Assembly (NCBI GenBank): GCA_009917455.1
Contig: QZDS01000004.1
Span: 1-64,000 of the forward strand
Direction of reading: 5' to 3'
DNA from: a bacterium 1xD8-48
GTDB lineage: Bacteria; Bacillota; Clostridia; Lachnospirales; Lachnospiraceae
DNA: 64,000 bases
Part shown: positions 1 to 7,688 of the stretch, one piece after another
How positions within the stretch are numbered: the first letter of the stretch is position 1
How the letters are laid out: each line of letters begins with the position of its first letter
Notes under the pieces: generated by a model
Told to the model about the DNA's origin: nothing
The model's database searches: none
Seen by the model: only the letters and a program-made list of their open reading frames with translations
Made by a program: the position numbers and the translations under genes

Positions 1-89
1 GCGATGTTAAGATGAGGGGGCTGTTAGACATTTGATTTAACTGCCTATCACCCCATTTCCTGACTAACACCTTTTTAAATTTCTTTCAT

Positions 90-139
90 ACTATATATAG
101 TTTTAAGTTGTTGACTGATTCCATATCTTGTGTTACACT
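90..139 (+). promoter_or_regulatory. Conserved palindrome plus promoter, copy 1
   Basis: A perfect 12-bp palindrome ACTATATATAGT (90-101) sits 9 bp before a -35 TTGACT (111-116). A 17-bp spacer leads to a -10 TACACT (134-139). The same palindrome, gap, -35 and 17-bp spacer recur at 9123-9172, so the arrangement is conserved rather than chance. The palindrome is likely an operator for a regulator of the conjugative-element remnant; that regulator is not seen in the window. It drives the structured leader that follows. Confidence 0.7.
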
Positions 140-145
140 TCCCTT

Positions 146-389
146 GTAATTGATTTTTGTGCGCATCCTTTTGTGGATATAGTCGGAATTGCCTGTATGT
201 GGCAAACTTCCGCATTACACACGCCGTTAAGTTTGTATGATTGTACCAGCAGTATCACTACGCCCTGTGAGTGATATACCGCTGGTTTTATTTTGGATAA
301 TTTTATTATTTCTTTTCAGAGCAGGAATGACACGGGTTCACAGGAAACTACGGACGCCAGGAATATCAGAGAGTCATTCCTGCTTTTTT
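146..389 (+). ncRNA. Structured leader/attenuator RNA, copy 1
   Basis: This is a non-coding stretch of about 245 nt with several stems. Hairpin A (245-286) has the ends ACCAGC/GCTGGT. Hairpin B (320-384) has a 12-bp stem AGCAGGAATGAC/GTCATTCCTGCT around a ~41-nt loop and is followed by a T-run (384-389), so it looks like an intrinsic terminator with an unusually large loop. A second copy at 9179-9428 keeps both stems with paired changes (A-T to G-C in hairpin B; two paired changes in hairpin A) and keeps loop motifs GGTTCA and GGACGCCAGG. This supports a conserved RNA, either an attenuator leader for the gene at 461 or a stand-alone small RNA. Bases 1-89 show nothing recognisable. Confidence 0.6.
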
Positions 390-460
390 GCTGCCTGAAA
401 GCCGGAAGGCATATAAGGATACAACAACATTCACAAGAAAGAAAGGAAGGTGGAGAGTGA

Positions 461-664
461 TTGCAGAAAGTAAGATGGCTGGATCAGGACTGTAACAAAT
501 GTGGCAGACAGTTAAACAGCTGGGATGCCCGGTTATCGAAAACCTTGGCGTACAAATACCCGTGCTGTGAATCCTGTATTGCCGGAGAATATGATATGTC
601 GGCAGAAAGGCTGCGGGACCGCATGGAAAACTATTTTGGGATGCGTCCCTGCCAGGGATTATAA
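461..664 (+). CDS. Small zinc-ribbon-like protein of a conjugative element
   Basis: This 67-residue protein has CxxC near residue 11 and CCxxC near residue 35, which would form a single zinc ribbon or knuckle. It starts at TTG (461) behind a purine-rich site (GGAAGG, 446-451). No catalytic motif is visible. Its stop overlaps the strong ribosome binding site of the next gene, so the two are probably co-translated. I do not know a named function. The setting behind the conserved leader RNA suggests a gene of an integrative conjugative element remnant, possibly DNA-binding. Confidence 0.6.
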   Translation: MQKVRWLDQDCNKCGRQLNSWDARLSKTLAYKYPCCESCIAGEYDMSAERLRDRMENYFGMRPCQGL

Positions 665-675
665 GGAGGAACAAA

Positions 676-1881
676 ATAAGGGAAAAGGAATATGAGGAAT
701 ACAATGCTCTGACAAAACGGCTGCTGGAGGAAGGTTATAGCGCAGAGCACCATCCAGACTATGTAAGGGTTGACATACCCATGTGGCAGGAAAAGACTCT
801 TGATAATTATGATGGGGGCTTTACTTATGAAAAATGGTGGATATTTGAGCAGACCTTTAAGACACCCTGCGGCCTGCAGTGCAAAGGGCTCCAGTGCCAC
901 AGCAACATGAGCTACATGGGGATTGAGTGGACTTTTGAAAATGATATGGCTACCATCCACTGCCCTTATGAAAAGAAAGAATGTAAGCTGAAACATGAAT
1001 ATCTCCAGGAGCATGGCATACTCCGGTATGACTGCGAGGTCCATATGACGGAGGAAGAATACTGTTATGAGGGGAGTGTGGAGCATATCCTGAAACTGCA
1101 TGACGATGAGATACGAAGGCAGGAGATCAGTTTCGGACTGCAGAAGAAAGGACGTGTCTGCCGGGAGCATATGCGGTTCAACCGGGATACACTGGAATGG
1201 GAGATGAACTATGACCCTTATGACTGCGGACGGAACAGATGTGCAGGGATGTGCCCGGTCCTGGGGCATGAGCTGGATAAGAAAAGGGGAAATGTATTTT
1301 ATGATATAAAAATTTCCTATCTTAGAAATGACCTAAGCGGCACACTGTTTGAAGGGCAGGTGGATACCCAGATTATCAAAGGGAAAAAGCTCTTTGACCA
1401 TCCGGTGAGCATGGATATATGCAAGATATGCGCCAGGCTCTGCCAGGACAGGATAAAGGATAAAGTGCGGAACCACTATTTTACGGAACTCTTTTTCTCC
1501 GAATACCACGGCCGGTATTTTTCCTTTGAGATCCAGAACGTCCGTGCAGAGCGCAGGGAAAGCAGGGATCTGATGCAGGATCTGGAGGATATACGGAACG
1601 GAATACAGATTGTGCATGCTTCCGATATGGAAAAACGGGATTCAGAGAATAAACGGGAGAGACGGCGGCAGTCACGGGAGTCCGCAGTCAGGCGCCTGGA
1701 AAAGAAACTGTTAGAGAGCGGATATGAGAGCCTGAAGGAATACAGCACAGACCGGCGCCATGCAGACAAATGGCTGGGGCCAGAGAGGATAGCGGAACTG
1801 GAAAAGATGCGCCAGCTAAAAGAAAAGGAGGAAAAAGAGCAGCCAGTACAATTAAGCCTGTTTGATATGGAGGCTTTATAA
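676..1881 (+). CDS. Cysteine-rich element protein with C-terminal clamp-binding-like motif
   Basis: The open frame is continuous from 661. A strong AAGGAGG (663-669) stands 6 nt before an ATA codon at 676; the first ATG is only at 781 and has no such site. I therefore place the start at 676 as a non-standard or mutated ATG, giving 401 codons. The N-terminal half has clustered cysteines (around 856-985 and 1225-1255) that could bind zinc. The C-terminal third is highly charged and probably coiled coil. The last residues contain QLSLF, which fits the bacterial beta-clamp-binding consensus QL(S/D)LF. The family looks like one carried by Lachnospiraceae conjugative elements, of unknown function; a DNA-metabolism role is inference from the tail. 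Confidence 0.6.
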   Translation: MREKEYEEYNALTKRLLEEGYSAEHHPDYVRVDIPMWQEKTLDNYDGGFTYEKWWIFEQTFKTPCGLQCKGLQCHSNMSYMGIEWTFENDMATIHCPYEKKECKLKHEYLQEHGILRYDCEVHMTEEEYCYEGSVEHILKLHDDEIRRQEISFGLQKKGRVCREHMRFNRDTLEWEMNYDPYDCGRNRCAGMCPVLGHELDKKRGNVFYDIKISYLRNDLSGTLFEGQVDTQIIKGKKLFDHPVSMDICKICARLCQDRIKDKVRNHYFTELFFSEYHGRYFSFEIQNVRAERRESRDLMQDLEDIRNGIQIVHASDMEKRDSENKRERRRQSRESAVRRLEKKLLESGYESLKEYSTDRRHADKWLGPERIAELEKMRQLKEKEEKEQPVQLSLFDMEAL

Positions 1882-2072
1882 GCAATAGAAAAGATTGTTG
1901 GTTGGGATCTGCAATCCTGTTTTTCTTTCCAGTATTTTGCATTCGGCCACTTATACCATTTCGGTTGTGAAATTCCATAGACAATGATATAATTTCCTAT
2001 ATTTTTGTTTACCAGAGAGGATTCCGTTGTTGTTTGTCAAATCAGGTACAGGCAGGCTGTTTGGGAGGTATC

Positions 2073-2621
2073 ATGAAAGGATTTAACCGGAAAAATCAGT
2101 TCTTGTCCCTTTGTGGTCTGAATTGTGGGCTTTGCCCTATGTTTTTGAACAAAAACTGCCCCGGCTGCGGTGGAGGGGAAGGAAATCAGTCGTGCAGGAT
2201 TGCAAGGTGCAGCATGGAACATGGAGGAGTAGAATACTGCTGTCAATGCACGGAGTACCCATGTGAAAAATATGAGCATATTGACGATTTTGATTCCTTT
2301 ATTACACATCGCAACCGAAGGACTGATCTGGAAAAGGTCCGGCAGTTTGGGGCCGAAGCCTACAATACAGAGCAGATGGAAAAGATGAAAATACTGGATA
2401 TCTTATTGTCCGGCTATAATGACGGCCGTAAAAAGACCCTTTTTTGCGTTGCGATAAACCTTTTGAATCTGCAGGAGCTTAAGGAGGCACTCAGGGAAAT
2501 CGAGAGCAGACCAGATATGGAAACCCTTACGCTCAAAGAGAAAAGTGCTTTTGCAGCAGGGGTGCTTTCGGAGATTGCATCCCATAGAAAGGTTGAACTG
2601 AAGCTGCACAGGAAAAAGTGA
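2073..2621 (+). CDS. DUF3795 family cysteine-rich protein
   Basis: About 182 residues from ATG 2073, which follows GGGAGG (2063-2068); an upstream TTG at 2034 lacks a good site. The N-terminus carries the DUF3795 signature, LCGLNCGLCPM followed by a CPGCGGG knuckle, then CRIARC and CCQCTEYPC. This gives around a dozen cysteines in the first 80 residues, consistent with binding zinc or an Fe-S cluster. The C-terminal half is helical without motifs. The function of this family is not established. It is the first of several DUF3795 genes in the window (also 3750, 4157, 4309 and 23140). Confidence 0.75.
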   Translation: MKGFNRKNQFLSLCGLNCGLCPMFLNKNCPGCGGGEGNQSCRIARCSMEHGGVEYCCQCTEYPCEKYEHIDDFDSFITHRNRRTDLEKVRQFGAEAYNTEQMEKMKILDILLSGYNDGRKKTLFCVAINLLNLQELKEALREIESRPDMETLTLKEKSAFAAGVLSEIASHRKVELKLHRKK

Positions 2622-2705
2622 CAATCTGGATACAGCGCTATTTGTATCAGAAACAGCTAACAGTAAAAGAGAATTAGAAAAAGTAAAGCGGAAAGGAATC
2701 ATTCT

Positions 2706-3188
2706 ATGAAGTACACATGTACGGTGATAGCAGTGGCCGACATTAAGGCTGCGAGGAAATTTTATGAGGATCTGTTTGGACTGGAAGTATTTCAGGACTA
2801 CGGAAGGAATATCGCTTTTACCTGCGGCCTGGCATTACAGCAGGATTTTGACTGGCTTGTGAACCTGCCCGAAGAAAAGGTATTAAAAAAATCCAACAAT
2901 GCGGAAATTGTCTTTGAGGAACAGGACTTTGACGGATTTCTGCACAGGCTGGAAGAATACCCGGACATGGAATACCTGGGAGAAGTGATCGAACATAGCT
3001 GGGGCCAGCGGGTGATTCGTTTTTATGATCCGGACGGGCATATCATAGAGGTCGGTGAGGATATGAAAATGGTGATAAAGCGTTTTCTTGCTTCGGATAT
3101 GACGATGGAGGAGATTTCTGTAAAAATGGACGCTTCCGTGGAGGACTTGACGAAACTTCTGGATAGTGAATGCATGGTGGACGAATAA
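2706..3188 (+). CDS. VOC superfamily protein (glyoxalase/bleomycin-resistance fold)
   Basis: 160 residues. The N-terminal strand and helix (VADIKAARKFYEDLFGLEV) and the later segment RFYDPDGHIIEVGE, whose Glu is the usual metal ligand position, are typical of the vicinal oxygen chelate fold. The C-terminal ~35 residues form a short helical extension. Members include glyoxalases, dioxygenases and antibiotic-binding proteins. The substrate cannot be told from the sequence. It lies 84 bp behind the DUF3795 gene and just ahead of the PPOX gene, probably in one transcript. Confidence 0.85.
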   Translation: MKYTCTVIAVADIKAARKFYEDLFGLEVFQDYGRNIAFTCGLALQQDFDWLVNLPEEKVLKKSNNAEIVFEEQDFDGFLHRLEEYPDMEYLGEVIEHSWGQRVIRFYDPDGHIIEVGEDMKMVIKRFLASDMTMEEISVKMDASVEDLTKLLDSECMVDE

Positions 3189-3217
3189 GCAAATTGAAAT
3201 GGATGGAGGAATTAACA

Positions 3218-3694
3218 ATGAACAGATATGAAGAAGGAATGAAATTAATTGAAGAAAGTTGTGGCAACAAGAAAGATAACACCATTGCGCTCTCAACGAT
3301 TACTACGGAACCGGGCGCTGATGGATTTCCTCGCCCTAGTGTCCGTGATGTGAGTGCTTATTATGAAGATGGCGTGTTTTATGTCACAACATCGGCAAAA
3401 TCAAATAAAATGCAGCAGATCGCTCAAAACAAAGAGGTTGCGTTTTCCGTTTGCTTTGAGGGAATATACGGTCATGGAATTGGAGAAAACCTCGGATGGG
3501 TTTTGGAACCCAAAAACGCTGCCCTAAGAACGAAACTCCGTGAAGCATTTGCAGACTGGTACGATGATGCAAATAATGAGCAGGATGAAAACTGCGTTAT
3601 TTTGGCAATCCATATTACAAGTGCAACGATATTTAGAGACCATGGTGCTGTGCGTTATAAGTTGGATCTTGTAAATAAGGTGGAGGATGAATAG
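3218..3694 (+). CDS. Pyridoxamine 5'-phosphate oxidase-like flavoprotein
   Basis: 158 residues from ATG 3218, with GGAGGA at 3205-3210. The split-barrel FMN-binding pattern is visible: FPRPSVRDVSAYYEDG, then FYVTTSAKSNKMQQIAQN, the usual phosphate-contact region, and VAFSVCFEG. The length matches the small PPOX-like proteins that bind FMN or F420 and act as reductases or haem/flavin-binding proteins. True PdxH activity is unlikely. It follows the VOC gene by 29 bp. Confidence 0.8.
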   Translation: MNRYEEGMKLIEESCGNKKDNTIALSTITTEPGADGFPRPSVRDVSAYYEDGVFYVTTSAKSNKMQQIAQNKEVAFSVCFEGIYGHGIGENLGWVLEPKNAALRTKLREAFADWYDDANNEQDENCVILAIHITSATIFRDHGAVRYKLDLVNKVEDE

Positions 3695-3749
3695 TAGAAT
3701 TGTAGAATGGTGGACTAACAAGCAAATCGAGAGTTGAGGAAGGGAAAGA

Positions 3750-4124
3750 ATGAAACGAGAATTAGGAATCGCAAGGTGTGGGCTTGCCTGTTGCCTGTGT
3801 TCAGAAAATAAAAAATGCAATGGCTGCTATTCGGATACCTGTCCTGACTACATCCAATGTGAAAACAGAAAATGCGCCATGGAGAAGGAACTTCCAGGCT
3901 GTTATGCCTGTGAAATGGATTGTAAAAGAGGGTTGTTGAATAAAATCAAGCCATATGGATTTACATTATTTATAAAAAGATATGGGATAGAAAGTCTTCT
4001 TGACTGTCTTGAAGAAAATGAAAAGAGAGGAATCCTGTATCATCGTAAAGGAATTATTGGCGATTATGATGATTTTGACGATGTGGAAAAGCTGATTGAA
4101 TTTATTAAGACAGGGAAACGCTAA
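3750..4124 (+). CDS. DUF3795 family protein, short
   Basis: 124 residues. The cysteine pattern is ARCGLACCLCSENKKCNGC, then CPDYIQCENRKCAMEK and CYACEMDC, diagnostic of DUF3795. The remaining part (GFTLFIKRYGIESLLDCLEENEKRGI) matches the helical half of longer members. The usual C-terminal zinc-ribbon is absent here but present as a separate 30-codon frame at 4157, so this gene may be a 3'-truncated version of a longer one. RBS GAAGGGAAAG precedes ATG 3750. Function unknown. Confidence 0.75.
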   Translation: MKRELGIARCGLACCLCSENKKCNGCYSDTCPDYIQCENRKCAMEKELPGCYACEMDCKRGLLNKIKPYGFTLFIKRYGIESLLDCLEENEKRGILYHRKGIIGDYDDFDDVEKLIEFIKTGKR

Positions 4125-4156
4125 ATTCCAGTTTTTAGAAGGGTTTGGAAAAATTC

Positions 4157-4249
4157 ATGGATATGCAGAAAGAAATATATACCTGCTCCCAATGTGGCGG
4201 TATTATTTCTATTCACAACAGAGAATGTAGTGAGTGCCAGAAAAAATGA
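4157..4249 (+). pseudogene. Detached zinc-ribbon tail of a DUF3795 gene
   Basis: A 30-codon frame encodes MDMQKEIYTCSQCGG and ends in a CSEC pair, a two-CxxC ribbon like the tail of longer DUF3795 proteins. It follows the shorter DUF3795 gene (stop 4122-4124) in another frame and has no clear RBS. The simplest reading is a frameshift or small deletion that separated the tail from 3750-4124. It could still be an independent micro-protein. Confidence 0.45.
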
Positions 4250-4308
4250 AATAAGGAAATCCGAATGGGAGGAACACAATAAATCAGGACTTTAGGAGGT
4301 ACATAACC

Positions 4309-4641
4309 ATGAGAAATATGATTGCATACTGCGGGCTGGATTGTGAGAAATGTGATGCATATCTCGCAACAATCAATGATGACCAGGCGCTGCGTGAGAA
4401 AACTGCAAAACTATGGGCCGAGTTAAATAATGCCCACATTCTGCCTGAACATATCAATTGTGAAGGATGTCGTGTTGATGGAATGAAAACTGTATTCTGC
4501 GATAGTCTTTGCGGAATTCGTCAGTGTGCATTGAAAAAGGGTGTGGCGACATGTGGAGACTGCCCAAACATGGAAAGCTGTCAGACTGTTGGAGAGATTA
4601 TCTCAAATAACCCCGATGCTCTAAAAAATCTGAGGGGATAG
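4309..4641 (+). CDS. DUF3795 family protein
   Basis: 110 residues from ATG 4309, with AGGAGGT at 4294-4300. The start AYCGLDCEKCDAYLA, then CEGCRVDG, CDSLCGIRQCALKKG and CGDCPNMESC, gives the complete DUF3795 cysteine array. A helix between residues 20 and 45 lies between the first and second cysteine groups. Its function is unknown and metal binding is likely. It lies just upstream of the MerR regulator. Confidence 0.8.
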   Translation: MRNMIAYCGLDCEKCDAYLATINDDQALREKTAKLWAELNNAHILPEHINCEGCRVDGMKTVFCDSLCGIRQCALKKGVATCGDCPNMESCQTVGEIISNNPDALKNLRG

Positions 4642-4701
4642 ACTACCGATTCGTTTGACAACTTACAGTGATCTCATTAAGCTGGAGCAGGAGGTGAAAC
4701 A

Positions 4702-5541
4702 ATGTTCAGGATAGGAGAATTTTCAAAGCTGACGCAGGTATCTGTTCGTATGCTCCGCTATTATGATGAGACAGGTATCCTGACACCGGCAGAGGTTGAC
4801 AAGTGGACGGGACACCGGCTGTATTCGGTGGAGCAAATACCGCGCCTGAATAAAATCCTGTATTTGCGGGACAGCGGACTGAATGTTTCAGAAATTGCGC
4901 TTGCTTTGACGAAGGATGAGCAATCACTTCTTACGCAGCTCGACAAAAAGCGCATGGAGATAGAAAATGCAATACAGGCCGAACAGGAAAAACTGCAAAA
5001 GATCGAACTTGCAAAAAGTGAAATACAGGGTGGCAAAGGAGAGCTGCACTATCACATCTCCATTAAGCCAATCCCTGGGTATCAGGTGCTGTCCCTGAGG
5101 AGGGTTGTACCAGACTACTATTCCGAGGGTGACTTATGGAAAGAACTCTCTGCTTTTACGAGAGAGCAAAAAATAGAAATAACGGGCAGTACATTTTCTA
5201 TTTATCACGATACAGAATTTCGGGAGACAGATGTTGATATTGAACTGTGCGCTCCGGTAAAGGAAATGGGGAAGGCAAAAGACCCATTTTGTTTTGGCAC
5301 GACAGAACCAGTCCCGCATATGGCTTGCACAATGGTCTATGGCGATTTTGCAAATATAAAAGGAGCTTATCTTGCCTTTGCCGAATGGCTGCAGAAAAAC
5401 AGCGAATACAAAATGTCTGCCCCCATGCGTCAAATCGCGCATAGAGGCCCGTGGAATGAGAAGAACCCTGAAAAGTATTTGATTGAGCTTCAAATACCAC
5501 TGGAACACCATAGCCATATAGAAATTGAAATGCCCCGCTAA
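4702..5541 (+). CDS. MerR family regulator with GyrI-like effector domain
   Basis: 279 residues. Residues 1-70 are the MerR winged helix (FRIGEFSKLTQVSVRMLRYY, then GHRLYSVEQIPRLNKI). Residues 75-110 form the dimer coiled coil. Residues ~117-275 are a GyrI/SOUL-like ligand-binding domain, as in BmrR/BltR multidrug sensors. Such proteins twist promoters with 19-bp spacers when they bind a ligand. A promoter of exactly this type lies 24 bp downstream at 5565-5595, ahead of trmO, so that is the likely target. RBS AGGAGGTG precedes ATG 4702. The ligand is unknown. Confidence 0.9.
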   Translation: MFRIGEFSKLTQVSVRMLRYYDETGILTPAEVDKWTGHRLYSVEQIPRLNKILYLRDSGLNVSEIALALTKDEQSLLTQLDKKRMEIENAIQAEQEKLQKIELAKSEIQGGKGELHYHISIKPIPGYQVLSLRRVVPDYYSEGDLWKELSAFTREQKIEITGSTFSIYHDTEFRETDVDIELCAPVKEMGKAKDPFCFGTTEPVPHMACTMVYGDFANIKGAYLAFAEWLQKNSEYKMSAPMRQIAHRGPWNEKNPEKYLIELQIPLEHHSHIEIEMPR

Positions 5542-5559
5542 AAATGCAGGGCATTTTTT
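5530..5559 (+). terminator. Terminator overlapping the end of the MerR gene
   Basis: The stem ATGCCC-GC/GC-GGGCAT with one bulge begins inside the last codons of the MerR gene and spans its TAA. It is followed by TTTTTT (5554-5559). It separates the regulator from the MerR-type promoter directly downstream. Confidence 0.7.
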
Positions 5560-5564
5560 CCCTC

Positions 5565-5595
5565 TTGTATCTCACATGATGTGAGGTCTTATACT
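5565..5595 (+). promoter_or_regulatory. MerR-type promoter with 19-bp spacer
   Basis: -35 TTGTAT (5565-5570) and -10 TATACT (5590-5595) are 19 bp apart, two more than the optimum. The spacer holds a near-perfect dyad CTCACATGATGTGAG (5571-5585). This is the hallmark of promoters activated by MerR proteins and fits control of trmO and the genes behind it by the adjacent regulator (4702-5541). Confidence 0.8.
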
Positions 5596-5627
5596 GGTTT
5601 TACCAACAAAGCAAGGAGGAAAAAAAT

Positions 5628-6101
5628 ATGACCTGTCAGTTAAAAGCCATTGGCAAAGTGAAAAATGATGAAAGCGGCACATTTATTCAGCTGGCCCCAG
5701 AGTACATTCCCGGACTGCAGGCCCTGGAAGGCTTCAGCCACATCCAGTTCCTCTGGTGGTTCAGCGATTGCGACAACCATGCGGACCGGAATGAACTACA
5801 AACGAAACAGCCCTATAAAGGCGCACCCAAAGTCATGGGTGTATTTGCGACACGGTCTCCTGCACGTCCGAACCCTGTTGCATTAACAGCGTCTGAAATA
5901 ATCAACATTGATTTCACCAACGGAATGATTCGTGTTGCGTTCATTGATGCGGATGACAATACGCCTGTACTGGACATCAAGCCCTATACACCGAGTTTTG
6001 ACAGGGTTGAAACGCCCGGTGTTCCCGCATGGTGCATCGAATGGCCGAAAAGCGCAGAAGCGTCCGGCTGTTTTGATTGGGGACAGGTGTTTAACTTTTA
6101 A
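5628..6101 (+). CDS. trmO: tRNA (t6A37)-N6-methyltransferase, TrmO/TsaA family
   Basis: 157 residues, the length of the single-domain enzymes. FATRSPARPNPVALT (about residues 72-86) is the family's SAM-binding signature. LEGFSHIQFLWWF near residue 40 and LDIKPYTPSFD near 116 are also typical of this beta-barrel methyltransferase family. The characterised E. coli member methylates t6A at position 37 of tRNA(Thr). RBS AAGGAGGAAA precedes ATG 5628. It lies under a MerR-type promoter, unusual for a tRNA-modification gene, so this copy may serve a stress or drug response. Confidence 0.85.
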   Translation: MTCQLKAIGKVKNDESGTFIQLAPEYIPGLQALEGFSHIQFLWWFSDCDNHADRNELQTKQPYKGAPKVMGVFATRSPARPNPVALTASEIINIDFTNGMIRVAFIDADDNTPVLDIKPYTPSFDRVETPGVPAWCIEWPKSAEASGCFDWGQVFNF

Positions 6102-6112
6102 AGGGACAGCTT

Positions 6113-6706
6113 ATGAAATTACAGGATTATGTTCAGAATAAACCTGTTCTTGAAACGGAACAGCTTATCCTGCGCCCTCTGCGAAAAGAGGATGTTACGG
6201 ATCTGAAAGAATGGCTGGGTGACAGCTCTATTTATTAGTATTGGGGCAAACGCCCCGGGAAAAGTGACTTAAACCCAGAATTACTTTTCCAAAAGCAGGA
6301 GAAACCTGCGAAAAGTTTTCATTGGGGTATTATCCATAAGCAGGATCATAAAGTTATTGGCGATATGTGGGTATATCTCATTGAAAATGACCGCATGGCA
6401 AAAGTGGCATTTCGCCTTTCACCTGCCTGCCAGGGCAAACGGCTTATGACAGAAGCGCTGGTGAGAGCAGTTACCTTCTGCTTTGAAGAAACGGAATTAC
6501 AGCGTTTATGGGCTGATGTTCACATACAAAATATTGCATCCTATAAAACTTTGGAAAAGGCAGGCTTCAAGCGTGAGGGGCTTATCCGTGGAGGTAAAAT
6601 GGTAAACACATACTGCGATTACTATTTGTATGGTATGATTAAGGCTGATTATATTGAAATTTCCCAATCAAAAAGCGCATTGCGTGAAAAGCCCGGCAAA
6701 AAATAA
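6113..6706 (+). pseudogene. GNAT acetyltransferase gene with one in-frame TAG
   Basis: The frame from ATG 6113 reads as a RimJ/RimL-type GNAT enzyme (LETEQLILRPLRKEDV) but meets TAG at 6236-6238. It then continues in the same frame to 6706 with the rest of the domain, including the acetyl-CoA loop region (SPACQGKRLMTEALVRAVT) and NIASYKTLEKAGFKREG. Relatives usually have Lys or Gln at the stop position (IY-x-YWGK), so a single AAG or CAG to TAG change explains it. Nothing else is damaged, so the lesion is recent or the codon is read through. It starts 11 bp after trmO. An internal start could yield the C-terminal 113 residues. Confidence 0.75.
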
Positions 6707-6745
6707 AATGATATGATTTGATCATCAACTTAAGGAGGTGCCGCA

Positions 6746-7675
6746 ATGCACGCATATGAAGCAATCGAACAATCCCTGACTTTTATTGAGGAACATCTGA
6801 CAAAAGAAATTTCAACGGAAGAACTGGCAAATACTGTCGGTCTGTCCCCCTTTTATTTTCAGCGATTATTCAAAAGGCTGGTAAACAAACCGGTTCAGGA
6901 ATATGTGAAGCTACGCCGTTTGGCAAAGGTTATTGAAAACCTGAAAAGTACCAACCATAGGATTCTTGACGTTGCCCTGGACTATGGCTTTTCAAGTCAC
7001 GGGAATTTTACACGGGCTTTCAAGGAAACGTATGGGATTACGCCTGAAAGCTACAGGAGGGATTTGCCAATGCTCAATACATTCGCCAGGCCGGAAGTTT
7101 CCATGAATTATGTTTTAGTAGACGAGGGGGTTCCGCTGGTGGCCGGAAATATCGTCCTGGAAATCCAGAGAAGGACATTGGAAAAACCGGAAATTTACCT
7201 TGGCCTGGAAACGGAAGTCCGTATTTCCGAACAAATGCCGGCTGGTGAAAGCACAGGTGTAGATGTACCGGGACAGCTTTGGAAGCGTTATCACATGGAG
7301 AAGGTTTCCATCGCAGCCAATCTAAATACTGCTGTAGAAATGGGAATGTCCCATGGGGAAGATACTGTACAGAACCTTTTCACTTATTTTGCAGGCGGTC
7401 TTGTTCAAAATATTTCGGACCGGCTGCAGGATGGTTTTGTTAAGAGAGAACTCCTGGCAGGAGAATACATCGTTTGCAGAGTCGAAGCAGAAAATTTTGA
7501 GGATTTGGTAACGGTTTCTTTAGATCAGGCCGGTAAATATCTTTTTGGTATCTGGCTGCCCCGCCACAATTTAACCACGGAGCCTTTCTCAGCAGAAAAA
7601 TATTACCGTGACTTGGAGGGGATGGCCTGTATGGAAATTTGGGTCAAGCCCCTGCCGCTGAAAAATAAAGGCTAA
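6746..7675 (+). CDS. AraC family regulator with GyrI-like C-terminal domain
   Basis: 309 residues. Residues ~8-105 hold the two AraC helix-turn-helix motifs (ISTEELANTVGLSPFYFQRL, then ILDVALDYGFSSHGNFTRAF and a YGITPESYR end). Residues ~115-305 are a GyrI-like effector domain. The layout, with HTH first and effector domain last, is that of Rob/SoxS-like sensors of small hydrophobic ligands. RBS AAGGAGGTG stands before ATG 6746. It probably forms an operon with the DUF3788 gene 13 bp downstream. Its operator was not identified. Confidence 0.9.
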   Translation: MHAYEAIEQSLTFIEEHLTKEISTEELANTVGLSPFYFQRLFKRLVNKPVQEYVKLRRLAKVIENLKSTNHRILDVALDYGFSSHGNFTRAFKETYGITPESYRRDLPMLNTFARPEVSMNYVLVDEGVPLVAGNIVLEIQRRTLEKPEIYLGLETEVRISEQMPAGESTGVDVPGQLWKRYHMEKVSIAANLNTAVEMGMSHGEDTVQNLFTYFAGGLVQNISDRLQDGFVKRELLAGEYIVCRVEAENFEDLVTVSLDQAGKYLFGIWLPRHNLTTEPFSAEKYYRDLEGMACMEIWVKPLPLKNKG

Positions 7676-7688
7676 GGAGGAATTCAGA

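Noticed and set aside
631-1269. Antisense open frame opposite the cysteine-rich element protein
   Set aside because: It is a shadow of the plus-strand gene without RBS or recognisable domain.
6236-6238. Genome-wide TAG recoding, for example pyrrolysine
   Set aside because: Several clear genes here end with TAG at the expected family length (39120, 42427, 53862, 56840, 61628), so TAG is a normal stop. Only local suppression remains worth checking.
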